A stretch of 35,215 bases of DNA, from NCBI GenBank assembly GCA_028706405.1, contig JAQWBM010000024.1, forward strand, positions 1-35,215. Direction: 5' to 3'. The notes under the pieces are model-generated. The model was given only the letters and a program-made list of their open reading frames with translations, was not told the origin of the DNA and ran no database searches. Source of the DNA: Eubacteriales bacterium (GTDB lineage Bacteria; Bacillota; Clostridia; Peptostreptococcales; Anaerovoracaceae). The position numbers were made by a program, and so were the translations under genes. Positions 6,717 to 14,452 of the stretch are shown in pieces (within the stretch, counting starts at the first letter, position 1; each line of letters opens with the position of its first letter).

Positions 6717-7079
6717 TTACATTCTTTTTATCCTATTATAGTCATCGTCTTTACTATCCAGATTTATTTTGCCAAAGCAGGCTATGTGCCTCAAGTGCAG
6801 GAAGCACCGATGATTTTCATCTTTCAGGCTATGCACAAATATCAATGATTGAAGCATCTGTTTTACACACATTTCGGGCACCTGGCTGCGTATCCGCTGA
6901 GCAGTCCATAAGCCCCCCTTCATCGTAAACTCGGCCAGGTATTCGATCAAGCGCAGAAAATACTGGAGCCCGATTTCATCCTTATGAGTTTCCGTGACAA
7001 TCAGTGCGGTGAAAATCGCCATAATCATTTCGTAGTGCTTTGAGATGAAATTATCAAGGGGATTTTGACGGTTTGACAA
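6717..7079 (-). CDS. Unrecognised ORF, possibly a gene fragment (120 aa)
   Basis: The frame opens directly after a stop codon, and its first start is TTG at 7079 with no ribosome binding site; an internal ATG (residue 18) also lacks one. The middle (FTALIVTETHKDEIGLQYFLRLIEYLAEF) looks helical and coding-like, with cysteines and histidines near the end (HRCFLHLRHIACFG). I recognise no family. It is either a real small gene of the accessory segment or the remaining C-terminal part of a longer one. Confidence 0.3.
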   Translation of the reverse strand: MSNRQNPLDNFISKHYEMIMAIFTALIVTETHKDEIGLQYFLRLIEYLAEFTMKGGLWTAQRIRSQVPEMCVKQMLQSLIFVHSLKDENHRCFLHLRHIACFGKINLDSKDDDYNRIKRM

Positions 7080-7213
7080 ATGCTAGTATGGGATTTAATA
7101 AAGTCTGTATCTGTATAAACACATGAATATTGCATTTTGTTCCACCATCATACTCTCTAAACGTCAGACACCTTTTACATTAAATTTATATTCATTTGTT
7201 TTAGCACTATTAA

Positions 7214-8017
7214 TCAAGTAGTCAAGCTTTCTTGAATTATTTCTTTTCCGCTTAAATCCTGTCGATTAAGTATAATATGATTTTTACTCTCGTATTTGCT
7301 TGCTTCACTGGACAGCAACAGCTCTTTATTATTAATTGGATACAATATATAGAATTTCTTATCATTAATCATGATATAAAAAGCTATAGATTTATTATTA
7401 TCCTTTATACCTGTTGAAGCAATATATGCAATTATTATTACAAAAAATATTGCGAGGCAAAATAGAGCAAAGAAGGCTTCTAAATATGATAAAAGACTAT
7501 CTTCGTTTAATTCCATCAGACTTCTCTGTTTATCATACGATCCAGACAGTAATATATATCCCGCTACAAGTATAAGGCATGTAATTTTACATGTTTGAAG
7601 CTTTCTTTTCAAATTGTATTTTCTTGCCGTTCTCACAACACCCGAATATTTTCGTATGAGTTGTTTGCTTATTTGTGAATTCACATAAATATTTCTTGAT
7701 TTTAAAAAAGGTCGAATAGCATTTAATATCTCTTTTGCCGTAGGTATCATCATTATATTAACTATGAAATGATATGAAACAATTATCATAAATATGGATA
7801 ACGCCATTGTTAAATTATTCGTATTATTAAAGCTATCTATATCTCCATAAGCACTTGCAATAGAGAAAATAAACACTTCTATTGCAAAAGCCACAGAAGT
7901 AGCAGTCAACAATTTATGCGCAATCCTTTTCTCCTTCGAAAAAAGATGTTTTTCAAGTGAAGAAGAAGAAAGAAACGTATATACCCACCGGGATCCTGCA
8001 AAAACAGGTAATAACAA
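7214..8017 (-). CDS. Membrane protein of unknown function, probably frameshifted near its 5' end
   Basis: 267 residues as read from a TTG at 8017. Hydrophobic segments lie near residues 38-58 (TATSVAFAIEVFIFSIASAY), 70-92, 145-160 and 182-204, so about four membrane spans, then a 60-residue soluble tail. The TTG has no ribosome binding site. A perfect GGAGG plus ATG at 8073 opens another frame that stops after 11 codons, and the main frame is open back to 8045, reading LDSYTIFLLLLPVFAGS: the natural protein probably starts at 8073 and a single-base indel near 8041-8047 separates the two parts. It follows abiEii on the same strand. No family recognised. Confidence 0.55.
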   Translation of the reverse strand: MLLPVFAGSRWVYTFLSSSSLEKHLFSKEKRIAHKLLTATSVAFAIEVFIFSIASAYGDIDSFNNTNNLTMALSIFMIIVSYHFIVNIMMIPTAKEILNAIRPFLKSRNIYVNSQISKQLIRKYSGVVRTARKYNLKRKLQTCKITCLILVAGYILLSGSYDKQRSLMELNEDSLLSYLEAFFALFCLAIFFVIIIAYIASTGIKDNNKSIAFYIMINDKKFYILYPINNKELLLSSEASKYESKNHIILNRQDLSGKEIIQESLTT

Positions 8018-8037
8018 TAAGAATATTGTGTAAGAAT

Positions 8038-8073
8038 CTAATACTTATTATAAAAATCAATTATTATGTCCAT
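8038..8073 (-). pseudogene. 11-codon start fragment of the membrane protein gene
   Basis: ATG at 8073 with GGAGG at 8085-8081 (7-nt spacing) encodes MDIIIDFYNKY and then TAG. It joins naturally to the downstream frame if one base is added or removed near 8041-8047, giving a continuous N-terminus. Alternatives are a true leader peptide with translational coupling, programmed frameshifting or a sequencing error. Confidence 0.5.
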
Positions 8074-8134
8074 TAAAGTTCCTCCAAATTTACATATGGC
8101 AAATCAATCTATAGAACATAAAACAATAGACCTA

Positions 8135-9073
8135 TCATTTAGAGAATTCACTCTGAATGATTTTCTCTGTTGTGTATTTAATCCAACATAACTCTTTATG
8201 ATTCCAATTTGCCATCCATTCATTTTCATGGATCACTGCCTCATAAACTGGCTGGATGAAAGATTTAATTAAAGCAATAGCCTCCGAAAATTCAATTTTT
8301 TCAGCAACTTTAATACGCTTTTGAAAAGCCTTCCACTGAGTTTGTTTTTCTTTGAGCTGCTGAAATTCATCGAAGAAGACGGTTGGGACAGCTATAAGCG
8401 GCGTACCTCTCCGTTGTAACGTCTGACTAATCGCTTCATATAATAGCAGTCCTTCAAAATCAAAAATCCGACTTAACATGTAAACGTCATAAAAGTCTTT
8501 CATACGGCTGTTAGCTTCGCCTAGTGCAATCATTGCCTCAAACTTCTCTGATATTACTGATTCACGGGAATATGCCTTTAGCACCGGTCTCTCCATATCC
8601 AACAGAGTCGGATACTCCATAGTCATCGGTTTCGGAACAACGATATCACCAAAACCAATATCAAACTGCAATACATGGCGGCTTTTATCCAAGTAACCAA
8701 TAACCCTGACGCGGACTCCTTCATAATCAGCATCCTCTTTGATTCTATCTGCAATAATTGAGTCAAGATCAAACAGAATTGCATCATCCGCTTCAATCGC
8801 ACAAATTTTTCGGAAGATACCGATTAATTCTTCGGGAGTGTTTTTTAATTGCTTCGCAAGAAAGTCAACATCCTTTGTAGCCCGTGCGTCATTGTCCAGC
8901 ATAGTATAAAGCAGCATCCCGCCTTTAAGGATGAACTGGTCGGCATACTGCGATATTGATAAGCGATACAATAGTCTTTCAACGAAATAATGCATCATAA
9001 GATAATCATAGGGCTTGCCTATCTTTATAGCAAGCTGCTTCAATCTGGCTTTAATACTATCATAGTTTATCAT
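8135..9073 (-). CDS. abiEii: AbiEii/AbiGii-family nucleotidyltransferase toxin
   Basis: 312 residues. Toxin of type IV toxin-antitoxin/abortive-infection systems; family members are nucleotidyltransferases that modify tRNA or other RNA acceptors and stop growth on phage infection. Landmarks: FILKGGMLL at about 47-55 (GS/GG motif), RATKDVDF with the metal-binding Asp68 and Asp70, a third acidic residue in LQFDIGFGD (Asp138), then SEKFEAMI and RMKDFYDVYML (Lys/Asp motif III-IV) at 176-200. All catalytic positions look intact. Its ATG overlaps the antitoxin stop as ATGA, the usual coupling for this pair. Confidence 0.88.
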   Translation of the reverse strand: MINYDSIKARLKQLAIKIGKPYDYLMMHYFVERLLYRLSISQYADQFILKGGMLLYTMLDNDARATKDVDFLAKQLKNTPEELIGIFRKICAIEADDAILFDLDSIIADRIKEDADYEGVRVRVIGYLDKSRHVLQFDIGFGDIVVPKPMTMEYPTLLDMERPVLKAYSRESVISEKFEAMIALGEANSRMKDFYDVYMLSRIFDFEGLLLYEAISQTLQRRGTPLIAVPTVFFDEFQQLKEKQTQWKAFQKRIKVAEKIEFSEAIALIKSFIQPVYEAVIHENEWMANWNHKELCWIKYTTEKIIQSEFSK

Positions 9074-9672
9074 AACAGAGCCTCCACATATGGCCTAATC
9101 ACAAGTTTGATTCTCAGTTTGCCGGCATATTCAAACAATCGTTGAAGGTTTCTTGTTCCTGACATATAATTCTGAAGAACCTCCAGAGCAAGGTCCTCTC
9201 CAAGTTGATTTCGCTTCCGGAAAAAATCACATACCGTACGTTCCCTATCATAAATGCGGATAGACATATGATCCGTTTTCAGTATTGTAAGACCAAGTTC
9301 GAAAGTTGCCAATGAGGTTGGAACAAGCTCAACCGGCGGATGGCTCGGCAGGATAACCCTTGTCCGATTTGCCGGAATGGCAATCGAAATTGCCAGAGGG
9401 TTAACCGTTGTTAACTCATGGAATTGTGCTGCTGTCTGTCGACATATAATACCGTAAGGTAAAACTGATGCAATGGTTTCGATATCGGAGAGGTTGTTTT
9501 CCTCTTCACACCAAATATAGTAGCCTGGCTTAATTTTTCGAATAAGGCCATCGTCAACAAGCTCTGTTATCTCACGGCTACAGAACTTATTCTCCCTTAG
9601 TATTTTTGCTTTTAGAATCGCCCCTCTTGACAGAAAGAGTTCTTTCGCAAGCTTCCGTTTTTCATTCAACAT
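9070..9672 (-). CDS. abiEi: AbiEi-family antitoxin/transcriptional autoregulator
   Basis: 200 residues from ATG 9672. The first 60 form a winged-helix region (AKELFLSRGAILKAKILREN, then GLIRKIKPGYYIW), followed by the conserved domain with ICRQTAAQFHELT and IRIYDRERTVCDFFRKRNQLG typical of AbiEi. It neutralises the downstream toxin without protein-protein contact and represses its own promoter. The frame stays open upstream to 9786, but that stretch contains the promoter (9730-9758) and the tRNA-Cys terminator, so the longer start is rejected. GGTGA before the ATG is a modest ribosome binding site, which fits low expression. Confidence 0.85.
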   Translation of the reverse strand: MLNEKRKLAKELFLSRGAILKAKILRENKFCSREITELVDDGLIRKIKPGYYIWCEEENNLSDIETIASVLPYGIICRQTAAQFHELTTVNPLAISIAIPANRTRVILPSHPPVELVPTSLATFELGLTILKTDHMSIRIYDRERTVCDFFRKRNQLGEDLALEVLQNYMSGTRNLQRLFEYAGKLRIKLVIRPYVEALL

Positions 9673-9691
9673 AACAATCACCAAAATGCAT

Positions 9692-9703
9692 AATTTTAAA
9701 ATT
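9692..9703. promoter_or_regulatory. 12-bp palindrome in the abiEi leader (operator candidate)
   Basis: AATTTTAAAATT is a perfect palindrome between the predicted transcription start and abiEi. With TATAATTATA (9726-9735) overlapping the -10 box it forms a pair of inverted repeats, the arrangement AbiEi-type antitoxins use for negative autoregulation. AT-rich palindromes also arise by chance. Confidence 0.35.
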
Positions 9704-9729
9704 AATTTTCTGTTTTTTTGTGCAGTATA

Positions 9730-9758
9730 ATTATATTCTTTTTCCGAAAGTACGTCAA
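9730..9758 (-). promoter_or_regulatory. promoter of the abiEi-abiEii operon
   Basis: On the minus strand TTGACG (9758-9753) and a consensus TATAAT (9735-9730) are 17 bp apart. Transcription would begin near 9723, about 50 nt before the abiEi ATG. Confidence 0.75.
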
Positions 9759-9776
9759 TCATTTTCAAAAAAGAAA

Positions 9777-9805
9777 AAACCTTCAAACATTGAATTTGAA
9801 GGTTT
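9777..9805 (-). terminator. terminator of the six-tRNA operon
   Basis: AAACCTTCAAA and TTTGAAGGTTT pair perfectly (11 bp, 7-nt loop) and are followed on the minus strand by a long T-rich tail. It lies 7 bp past tRNA-Cys and insulates the toxin-antitoxin promoter. Confidence 0.9.
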
Positions 9806-9811
9806 ACTTTC

Positions 9812-9886
<75 letters not shown>

Positions 9887-9983
9887 GCATGCTTGTTAAT
9901 TTTTCGTAATTCTCTACGCATCACATTATATGATGATTTGGATTAAAATGCGCGTGCGTATAACACGCACACTTAAATTAAAT

Positions 9984-10058
9984 TGGCTAGGGTAGCAGGA
10001 TTCGAACCTGCGAATGATGGAGTCAGAGTCCATTGCCTTACCGCTTGGCGATACCCCA
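9984..10058 (-). tRNA. tRNA-Gln (CTG)
   Basis: 75 nt with encoded CCA. Acceptor TGGGGTA pairs with TACCCTA (one G-T). The anticodon loop CTCTGAC gives CTG, the less common glutamine anticodon reading only CAG, so a TTG isoacceptor must be elsewhere. Confidence 0.93.
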
Positions 10059-10081
10059 ACATAAATAAATATTTTTTATAG

Positions 10082-10158
10082 TGGGGTGGGTGATGGGATT
10101 CGAACCCACGAATGCAGGAGCCACAACCCTGTGTCTTAACCACTTGACTACACCCACC
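10082..10158 (-). tRNA. tRNA-His (GTG)
   Basis: 77 nt with encoded CCA. Anticodon loop TTGTGGC. The extra encoded G at position -1 opposite C73, the histidine identity element, is present. Confidence 0.93.
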
Positions 10159-10162
10159 ATGC

Positions 10163-10280
10163 TTGCTATTTTTGTATAAGACTGCGTTGCTGACTCGTTC
10201 ATGCTCGCTTACGTATTTTGAGATACGTGCGCTTCTCCTTCACTCGTTGCGCCTTGTCTTATAAAAAACTATCTGCGCAT
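10163..10280. repeat. tRNA-spacer repeat unit R1 (complete)
   Basis: Begins with a 48-bp segment (10163-10210) nearly identical to R2, containing GCGTTGCTGACTCGTTCA, then a hairpin ACGTAT-6 nt-ATACGT (10211-10228), then TTGCGCCTTG and CTGCGCAT near the end. TATAAGAC (about 10175) and GTCTTATA (about 10256) could close the unit as a large stem. It lies between tRNA-Asp and tRNA-His. Confidence 0.65.
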
Positions 10281-10284
10281 CTTA

Positions 10285-10332
10285 TTGCTATTTTTGTATA
10301 AGACCGCGTTGCTGACTCGTTCATGTTCGCTT
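10285..10332. repeat. tRNA-spacer repeat unit R2 (5' segment only)
   Basis: 48 bp matching R1 10163-10210 with two transitions. It follows R1 after four bases but lacks the hairpin and distal part, so it is a partial second copy before tRNA-Asp. Confidence 0.7.
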
Positions 10333-10354
10333 GTTGCTTCAAATCATGTTTTAA

Positions 10355-10431
10355 TGGCGATCCGGATCGGGCTCGAACCGACGACCTCCAGCGTGACAGG
10401 CTGGCATTCTAACCAACTGAACTACCGGACC
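10355..10431 (-). tRNA. tRNA-Asp (GTC)
   Basis: 77 nt with encoded CCA. Acceptor GGTCCGG pairs with CCGGATC, anticodon loop CTGTCAC. Confidence 0.95.
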
Positions 10432-10435
10432 GCAA

Positions 10436-10511
10436 TGGTGGGCGCAATAGGGCTCGAACCTATGACCCCCTGCTTGTAAGGCAGGTGCTCTCCCAGCTGA
10501 GCTATGCGCCC
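10436..10511 (-). tRNA. tRNA-Val (TAC)
   Basis: 76 nt with encoded CCA. Acceptor GGGCGCA pairs with TGCGCCC, anticodon loop CTTACAA. Only four bases separate it from tRNA-Asp. Confidence 0.95.
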
Positions 10512-10534
10512 TTGCTTGTTAATTTAGTGCTATA

Positions 10535-10709
10535 CTGCGTTGCTGACTCGTTCACTCTCGCTTGCGTATGTCTGTATACGCATACTTCGAGTTCCTCTCA
10601 TCGCGCCTTGGTACACGCAACGCATACTTCGAGTTCCTCTCATCGCGCCTTGGTACACGCAACGCATACTCTCTCGCTGTTTCGCGTCTTTCAAAAATTT
10701 CCTGCGCAT
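10535..10709. repeat. tRNA-spacer repeat unit R3 with internal 42-bp tandem duplication
   Basis: Shares the core CTGCGTTGCTGACTCGTTCA (10535-10554) with R1 and R2, then a hairpin GCGTAT-6 nt-ATACGC (10564-10581) that is a compensated version of the R1 hairpin, then a CGCGCCTTG element and CTGCGCAT at 10702-10709. A 42-bp segment is perfectly duplicated at 10579-10620 and 10621-10662, with an 8-bp start of a third copy. Confidence 0.65.
10579..10670. repeat. 42-bp perfect tandem repeat, 2.2 copies
   Basis: 10579-10620 equals 10621-10662 base for base; 10663-10670 begins a third copy. Perfect identity indicates a recent duplication inside the tRNA-Val/tRNA-Met spacer. Confidence 0.9.
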
Positions 10710-10746
10710 GACAATCTCTTACTTTGCGAAATACTGCATTTGAAAC

Positions 10747-10823
10747 TGGTAGCGGCGAGTGGAGTCGAACCACCGACCTTCCGGGTATGAACCGGACGCT
10801 CTAGCCAACTAAGCTACACCGCC
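10747..10823 (-). tRNA. tRNA-Met (CAT), elongator
   Basis: 77 nt with encoded CCA. Acceptor GGCGGTG has a paired first base, unlike the initiator at 22726-22801, and the anticodon loop is TTCATAC. It is most like the elongator methionine tRNA of Firmicutes. An isoleucine tRNA with modified C34 is less likely. First gene of the operon. Confidence 0.9.
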
Positions 10824-10859
10824 TTATTTCAAGCCGACATTCAATATGTCGCAATAAAG

Positions 10860-10888
10860 ATAGTACCATTTCCAAAGACTTATGTCAA
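10860..10888 (-). promoter_or_regulatory. promoter of the six-tRNA operon
   Basis: TTGACA (10888-10883) and TACTAT (10865-10860) on the minus strand, 17-bp spacer. The short leader contains a GACAT/ATGTC hairpin before tRNA-Met. Confidence 0.85.
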
Positions 10889-10934
10889 GCAGTTTTACCG
10901 GCAAAAACCTCATATTTAAACATAAGTAAATTCA

Positions 10935-10985
10935 CAAAGTAAGTTCATAGTGGACAACGGTGTAGAACTCACTTTGGGAACTTAC
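10935..10985. other. inverted repeats with two mutually exclusive pairings
   Basis: CAAAGTAAGTTC (10935-10946) can pair with GAACTCACTTTG (10965-10976, one mismatch), or its GTAAGTTC part can pair perfectly with GAACTTAC (10978-10985). It lies between the sensor gene stop and the tRNA promoter, so it may end the sensor transcript, although no clear T-tract follows. Confidence 0.4.
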
Positions 10986-10997
10986 GTATATTGAAAG

Positions 10998-12611
10998 CTA
11001 TGTTTCTTTCTGTTTGTTGGAATATGATACAAAATATAGATTTTTTCCTTCAATTTTTGATTTACGCATTGCCATGTCACTTTGTTTTATCAGCTTTTTC
11101 TTATCGATTTTTTCTTCATCTATATACTGGATGCCAATGTTCACCCCTATATCAACATGCACCTGACCAATAAATTTGATATCTTTGATTTTCTTAATAA
11201 GCTTTTCTGCAATCCTCTCAGGATATTTTGGCGCAATCCAATTTGTTACAAAAACCAAAAAATCCTTCCCCCCAAGCCGTGAAGAATAGCAGACATTATG
11301 AGGAAGAGAACGAAGAATATCTCCAATTTCCATTATGATCTTATCGCCGATATCATACCCCAAATTGGCATTTACTGTTTTTATTCCTTCTAGTTCAAGC
11401 TTAAGAAGCGCCTGATTCGGATGCTTGTATAATAATATATCCAGTACTTCATACATCATGCAACGATTTGGCAAGTGTGTCATGCCATCTATTCTTGCAG
11501 ACATTCTCAGTTCTCGTTCATTTTTTTGCAGTCTATCTGCCAGATTGTTTATATTATAACAAAGCTCTTTAAGCATCTCATTCTTTGCTGCCGGGCACCT
11601 GGCCGTTAAATCTCCGTTGCTTAATTTTCTTGTGTTGCTAATGATTCTCTGTATTGGTTTTTGTATTGAGTTGCCCATAACAAATCCAATTAACACCGCC
11701 ATCAAAATAATAAAACCGCTCAAGCTAAAAAATATTGTTTTTTGATCGGCTGAACAGGGCATTATTTCTTCCTTTTCCATTGCTGCTACAGCTATACAGA
11801 ATCCTGCACCAACCAATTTGTACGCTCCTATGAATTCCGCACCATTGTTACTATACCTCACAATCCCTTCCGATTCTTCCAATTGACTGGTTCTGAAATC
11901 AAAAATCAGCTGCTCCAGGTTGGAGCCATTTTGATACTCGGGATAGAGTATGATAGATCTTTTTATATCGCCTTGAAAAACCATATGACCGCTATTCCAA
12001 ATCAAAAAGGCATACCCTGTTTCTCCGATTTCAATGCTCCCAAGATATTCTTTCATATTATCCAGTGTTATTACCTGTTTAATAATACCGACTATTTTTC
12101 CGTTATTATCAAATGCGGGAACAGCAATCTCAACTTTTTCTATATCACCTGCCTCGATTATCAATCCCATATACGATTCAGCACCGTTCATTATGCTATT
12201 GTAAAGTTCAGTTTTGTCAAGAATTAAGCCTTCTTCTTCAGGGCGGTTTGACAATATGACCTGCCCTTTCAGATTTATCAGGGCGCCTTCAAGTACAGGT
12301 ACGTTTATGTCTTTGTTTAACAATTGTTTTATTCTTTCCCCGGTTTCATTATAGTTACCCTTATACGCGCCTGTTTTCTGCATTTCAAAGCGGCTCTTCA
12401 AAATATCTGTTTCTGTTTTTTCACTAATACAGGAAATGAGTGTATCATAACGCTGACTTATGTAAAAATCCATCATATGGGTTATACTTGCTAACGATTT
12501 ATATTTTTCTTCAATAATAGCAGACTTGGTGTAATAGTACATTACACCGGCAATCAGTATGCTTTGTGCTAAAACCAGAAGAATAACTGTAATCTGTATT
12601 TTACGCATCAT
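10998..12611 (-). CDS. Membrane sensor with Cache, HAMP and degenerate GGDEF domains
   Basis: 537 residues. TM1 at about 7-27, an extracellular Cache-type sensor region at 30-285, TM2 at about 294-313, HAMP at 313-366, then a GGDEF domain to the end. The domain entry SARIDGMTHLPNR (372-383) is well kept, but the signature at 447-451 reads GGKDF and the first metal-binding aspartate region reads LELEGIKTVNANLGYD in place of DxDxFKxIND. With Lys at the metal/base-catalysis position it is probably unable to make c-di-GMP and may act as a GTP/c-di-GMP-responsive or purely structural output. No RxxD inhibitory site is visible. ATG ATG start after AGGAAAG. Confidence 0.85.
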   Translation of the reverse strand: MMRKIQITVILLVLAQSILIAGVMYYYTKSAIIEEKYKSLASITHMMDFYISQRYDTLISCISEKTETDILKSRFEMQKTGAYKGNYNETGERIKQLLNKDINVPVLEGALINLKGQVILSNRPEEEGLILDKTELYNSIMNGAESYMGLIIEAGDIEKVEIAVPAFDNNGKIVGIIKQVITLDNMKEYLGSIEIGETGYAFLIWNSGHMVFQGDIKRSIILYPEYQNGSNLEQLIFDFRTSQLEESEGIVRYSNNGAEFIGAYKLVGAGFCIAVAAMEKEEIMPCSADQKTIFFSLSGFIILMAVLIGFVMGNSIQKPIQRIISNTRKLSNGDLTARCPAAKNEMLKELCYNINNLADRLQKNERELRMSARIDGMTHLPNRCMMYEVLDILLYKHPNQALLKLELEGIKTVNANLGYDIGDKIIMEIGDILRSLPHNVCYSSRLGGKDFLVFVTNWIAPKYPERIAEKLIKKIKDIKFIGQVHVDIGVNIGIQYIDEEKIDKKKLIKQSDMAMRKSKIEGKNLYFVSYSNKQKET

Positions 12612-12699
12612 GATTATACTTTCCTATCTCTTTTAATCGCTCATCAAAGCCTGTATACCGTTGTTGCCGCTTTATTAATAAATAGAAACCAAGTCACAT

Positions 12700-12969
12700 T
12701 TACAATACATAGTACCAGATCAGAAAGATAACAGATGCGTTGAAAAGCAATGCGATTGGCAGGAGAATTCGAAATCCCCATTTCCTTGTTTTGTGCCGGA
12801 ACACAATCGATCCTAAAAGACTTCCAATCCCACCCATTGCAAATGCTAACGTCAGCAACGTCCGTTCACTGATCCTGCGCTTCTCATGAATAGCCAAAAA
12901 TTTATCTAATCCCATAATTAATAAAGTAAAAGCATTCCATCCTATAAGCAGGTAAATCCATTCGTTCAT
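12700..12969 (-). CDS. DUF1294 family membrane protein
   Basis: 89 residues with three to four hydrophobic stretches and the DUF1294 pattern: MGLDKFLA near 20-26, RRISERTLLTLAFAMGGIGS and FRHKTRKWGF near 57-66. The function of the family is unknown; some members are fused to cold shock domains. A GAGGGAA site precedes the ATG at 12969. It is on the same strand as the sensor downstream but about 90 bp away, so co-transcription is uncertain. Confidence 0.85.
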   Translation of the reverse strand: MNEWIYLLIGWNAFTLLIMGLDKFLAIHEKRRISERTLLTLAFAMGGIGSLLGSIVFRHKTRKWGFRILLPIALLFNASVIFLIWYYVL

Positions 12970-13103
12970 TGAGTTCCCTCTTAATTAAAGGCAATAAAAT
13001 ATCAAAGTCAATTATACCATGATCCCATACTAAAAAACATAATTAACCTTTCAATCGCCACCTAAAGAAGCGGGGATATCTTTGCCTCGTGATAAAATTT
13101 TAT

Positions 13104-14270
13104 TTATTTGCTTAAAAAATCAAGGGCAAATTGTACATGAAGTGCTGTACCATATTTCATATAGTCTTCATCGATTTTGAATTTCTCATTATGAAGGTTG
13201 TATATTGCATCCTTTTCCTCATTCCAGTATCCCAAAAATGCATACACTCCTTTAGAATGTTTGAAAAAGTACGACATATCTTCTGAACCCATACGTTTTG
13301 GTATGGGTGTGTTTTTCCCTTCACCAAAAACCTTTGTTGCTGACTTATCTGCCAGAACTGCTAAATTTTCATCATTATAGAGACCGATAGTGCTCTCTTC
13401 TATTCTCACATCTGCATTGATCTCATAGGCATCTGCAATGGCTTTTGCATGTCTTTTTATTGCTTTATGAGTTGTTTCTCTGACCTCTGGGTTAAAGGAT
13501 CTCATGGAAATCTCCATTTCTGTGTATTTAGAAACGATATTTGCCTTTGTGCCTCCAATGATTTTTCCTGTAGAGATTACTACCGGCTCTTGCGCATTAA
13601 TGTTTTTAGTAACTATACCTTGAAGGTCTGCAACAAAAATACATGCCGGATGAATAGTGTCTTTAGCGAGGTATGGTGTTGAGCCATGACCTGATATCCC
13701 TTTGAATTTTACATAAATAGTATCGCAGCTTGCCATTCTGTAGCCAGGTTCAATATTTACATATCCTGTTTTTAATTCCGCATTTCCATGCAGTCCAAAA
13801 CAAGCATCCACTCCATTCATACCGCCTGCTTGTATTATCAATTTTGCTCCGGAAAATGTTTCTTCTGCTTCCTGAAATAAAAATCGAACCTCACCGGATA
13901 TCTCATTCTTCATTTCAGACAAGATTCTTGCGGCGCCCAGAAGCATAGCAGTATGCGAATCATGACCGCAGGCATGCATTACTCCAGGTGTTTTAGATTT
14001 AAATTCAACATCTGATTCTTCATTTACCGGAAGAGCATCCATGTCTGCTCTTAAGGCCACAGTTTTCCCTGTCTTTCTGCCCTTTAATGTAGCTATTACG
14101 GAAGTGTTACCTGCTTTTTTATATGAAATTCTGAGTTTGTCCAATTCTTTTATAATTTTTTCTTGAGTTTTAAATTCTTGACCGCTAAGCTCAGGATTTT
14201 CATGCAAATCTCTTCTGATATTGATAATGTATCCTTCAATATGTTTGGCTTTGTCTAATATGTTTGACAT
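13104..14270 (-). CDS. M20 family amidohydrolase (N-acyl-amino acid/hippurate hydrolase type)
   Basis: 388 residues, normal length for M20D enzymes, which release free amino acids from N-acyl or indole-acetyl conjugates using a dinuclear metal centre. Visible metal and catalytic residues: RADMDALPV (74-82), MHACGHDSHTAM (98-109; Cys101 and His103), EAEE (134-137) and a His in GLHGNAE. The later dimerisation domain begins near GISGHGSTPY. No signal peptide, so cytoplasmic. AAAGGAA precedes the ATG at 14270. Alone in its unit; substrates could include acylated peptides or amino acids for fermentation. Confidence 0.88.
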   Translation of the reverse strand: MSNILDKAKHIEGYIINIRRDLHENPELSGQEFKTQEKIIKELDKLRISYKKAGNTSVIATLKGRKTGKTVALRADMDALPVNEESDVEFKSKTPGVMHACGHDSHTAMLLGAARILSEMKNEISGEVRFLFQEAEETFSGAKLIIQAGGMNGVDACFGLHGNAELKTGYVNIEPGYRMASCDTIYVKFKGISGHGSTPYLAKDTIHPACIFVADLQGIVTKNINAQEPVVISTGKIIGGTKANIVSKYTEMEISMRSFNPEVRETTHKAIKRHAKAIADAYEINADVRIEESTIGLYNDENLAVLADKSATKVFGEGKNTPIPKRMGSEDMSYFFKHSKGVYAFLGYWNEEKDAIYNLHNEKFKIDEDYMKYGTALHVQFALDFLSK

Positions 14271-14452
14271 AGAAATTTCCTTTCATAATATCATCTAATT
14301 ATACACCAAATACCATAAACAAGAGATAAGGATTTAGCAAGCAGCAGTAAAAAATTTATATTCAAAAAATAGTTTATGCCTTTGATACAGAGCAATCAAT
14401 ATGGCCACTGGATTCAATGATCCCGTACCCTGGTACTACCCGTCACCCGGTA

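Noticed and set aside
9673..9786. Longer N-terminus for AbiEi
   Set aside because: The extra codons cover the operon promoter and the tRNA terminator, lack a ribosome binding site and add 38 residues absent from the family.
10285..10479. Plus-strand ORF encoding an IGLEPTTSS-type peptide
   Set aside because: It reads the complement of tRNA-Asp and tRNA-Val; such peptides are well-known artefacts of translating tRNA genes.
10579..10670. Possible CRISPR array
   Set aside because: The repeat is a direct 42-bp tandem without spacers, inside a tRNA operon, and no cas genes are present.
12970..13103. Regulatory RNA or terminator between the DUF1294 and M20 genes
   Set aside because: No stable inverted repeat with T-tract was found; the stretch is plain AT-rich spacer.
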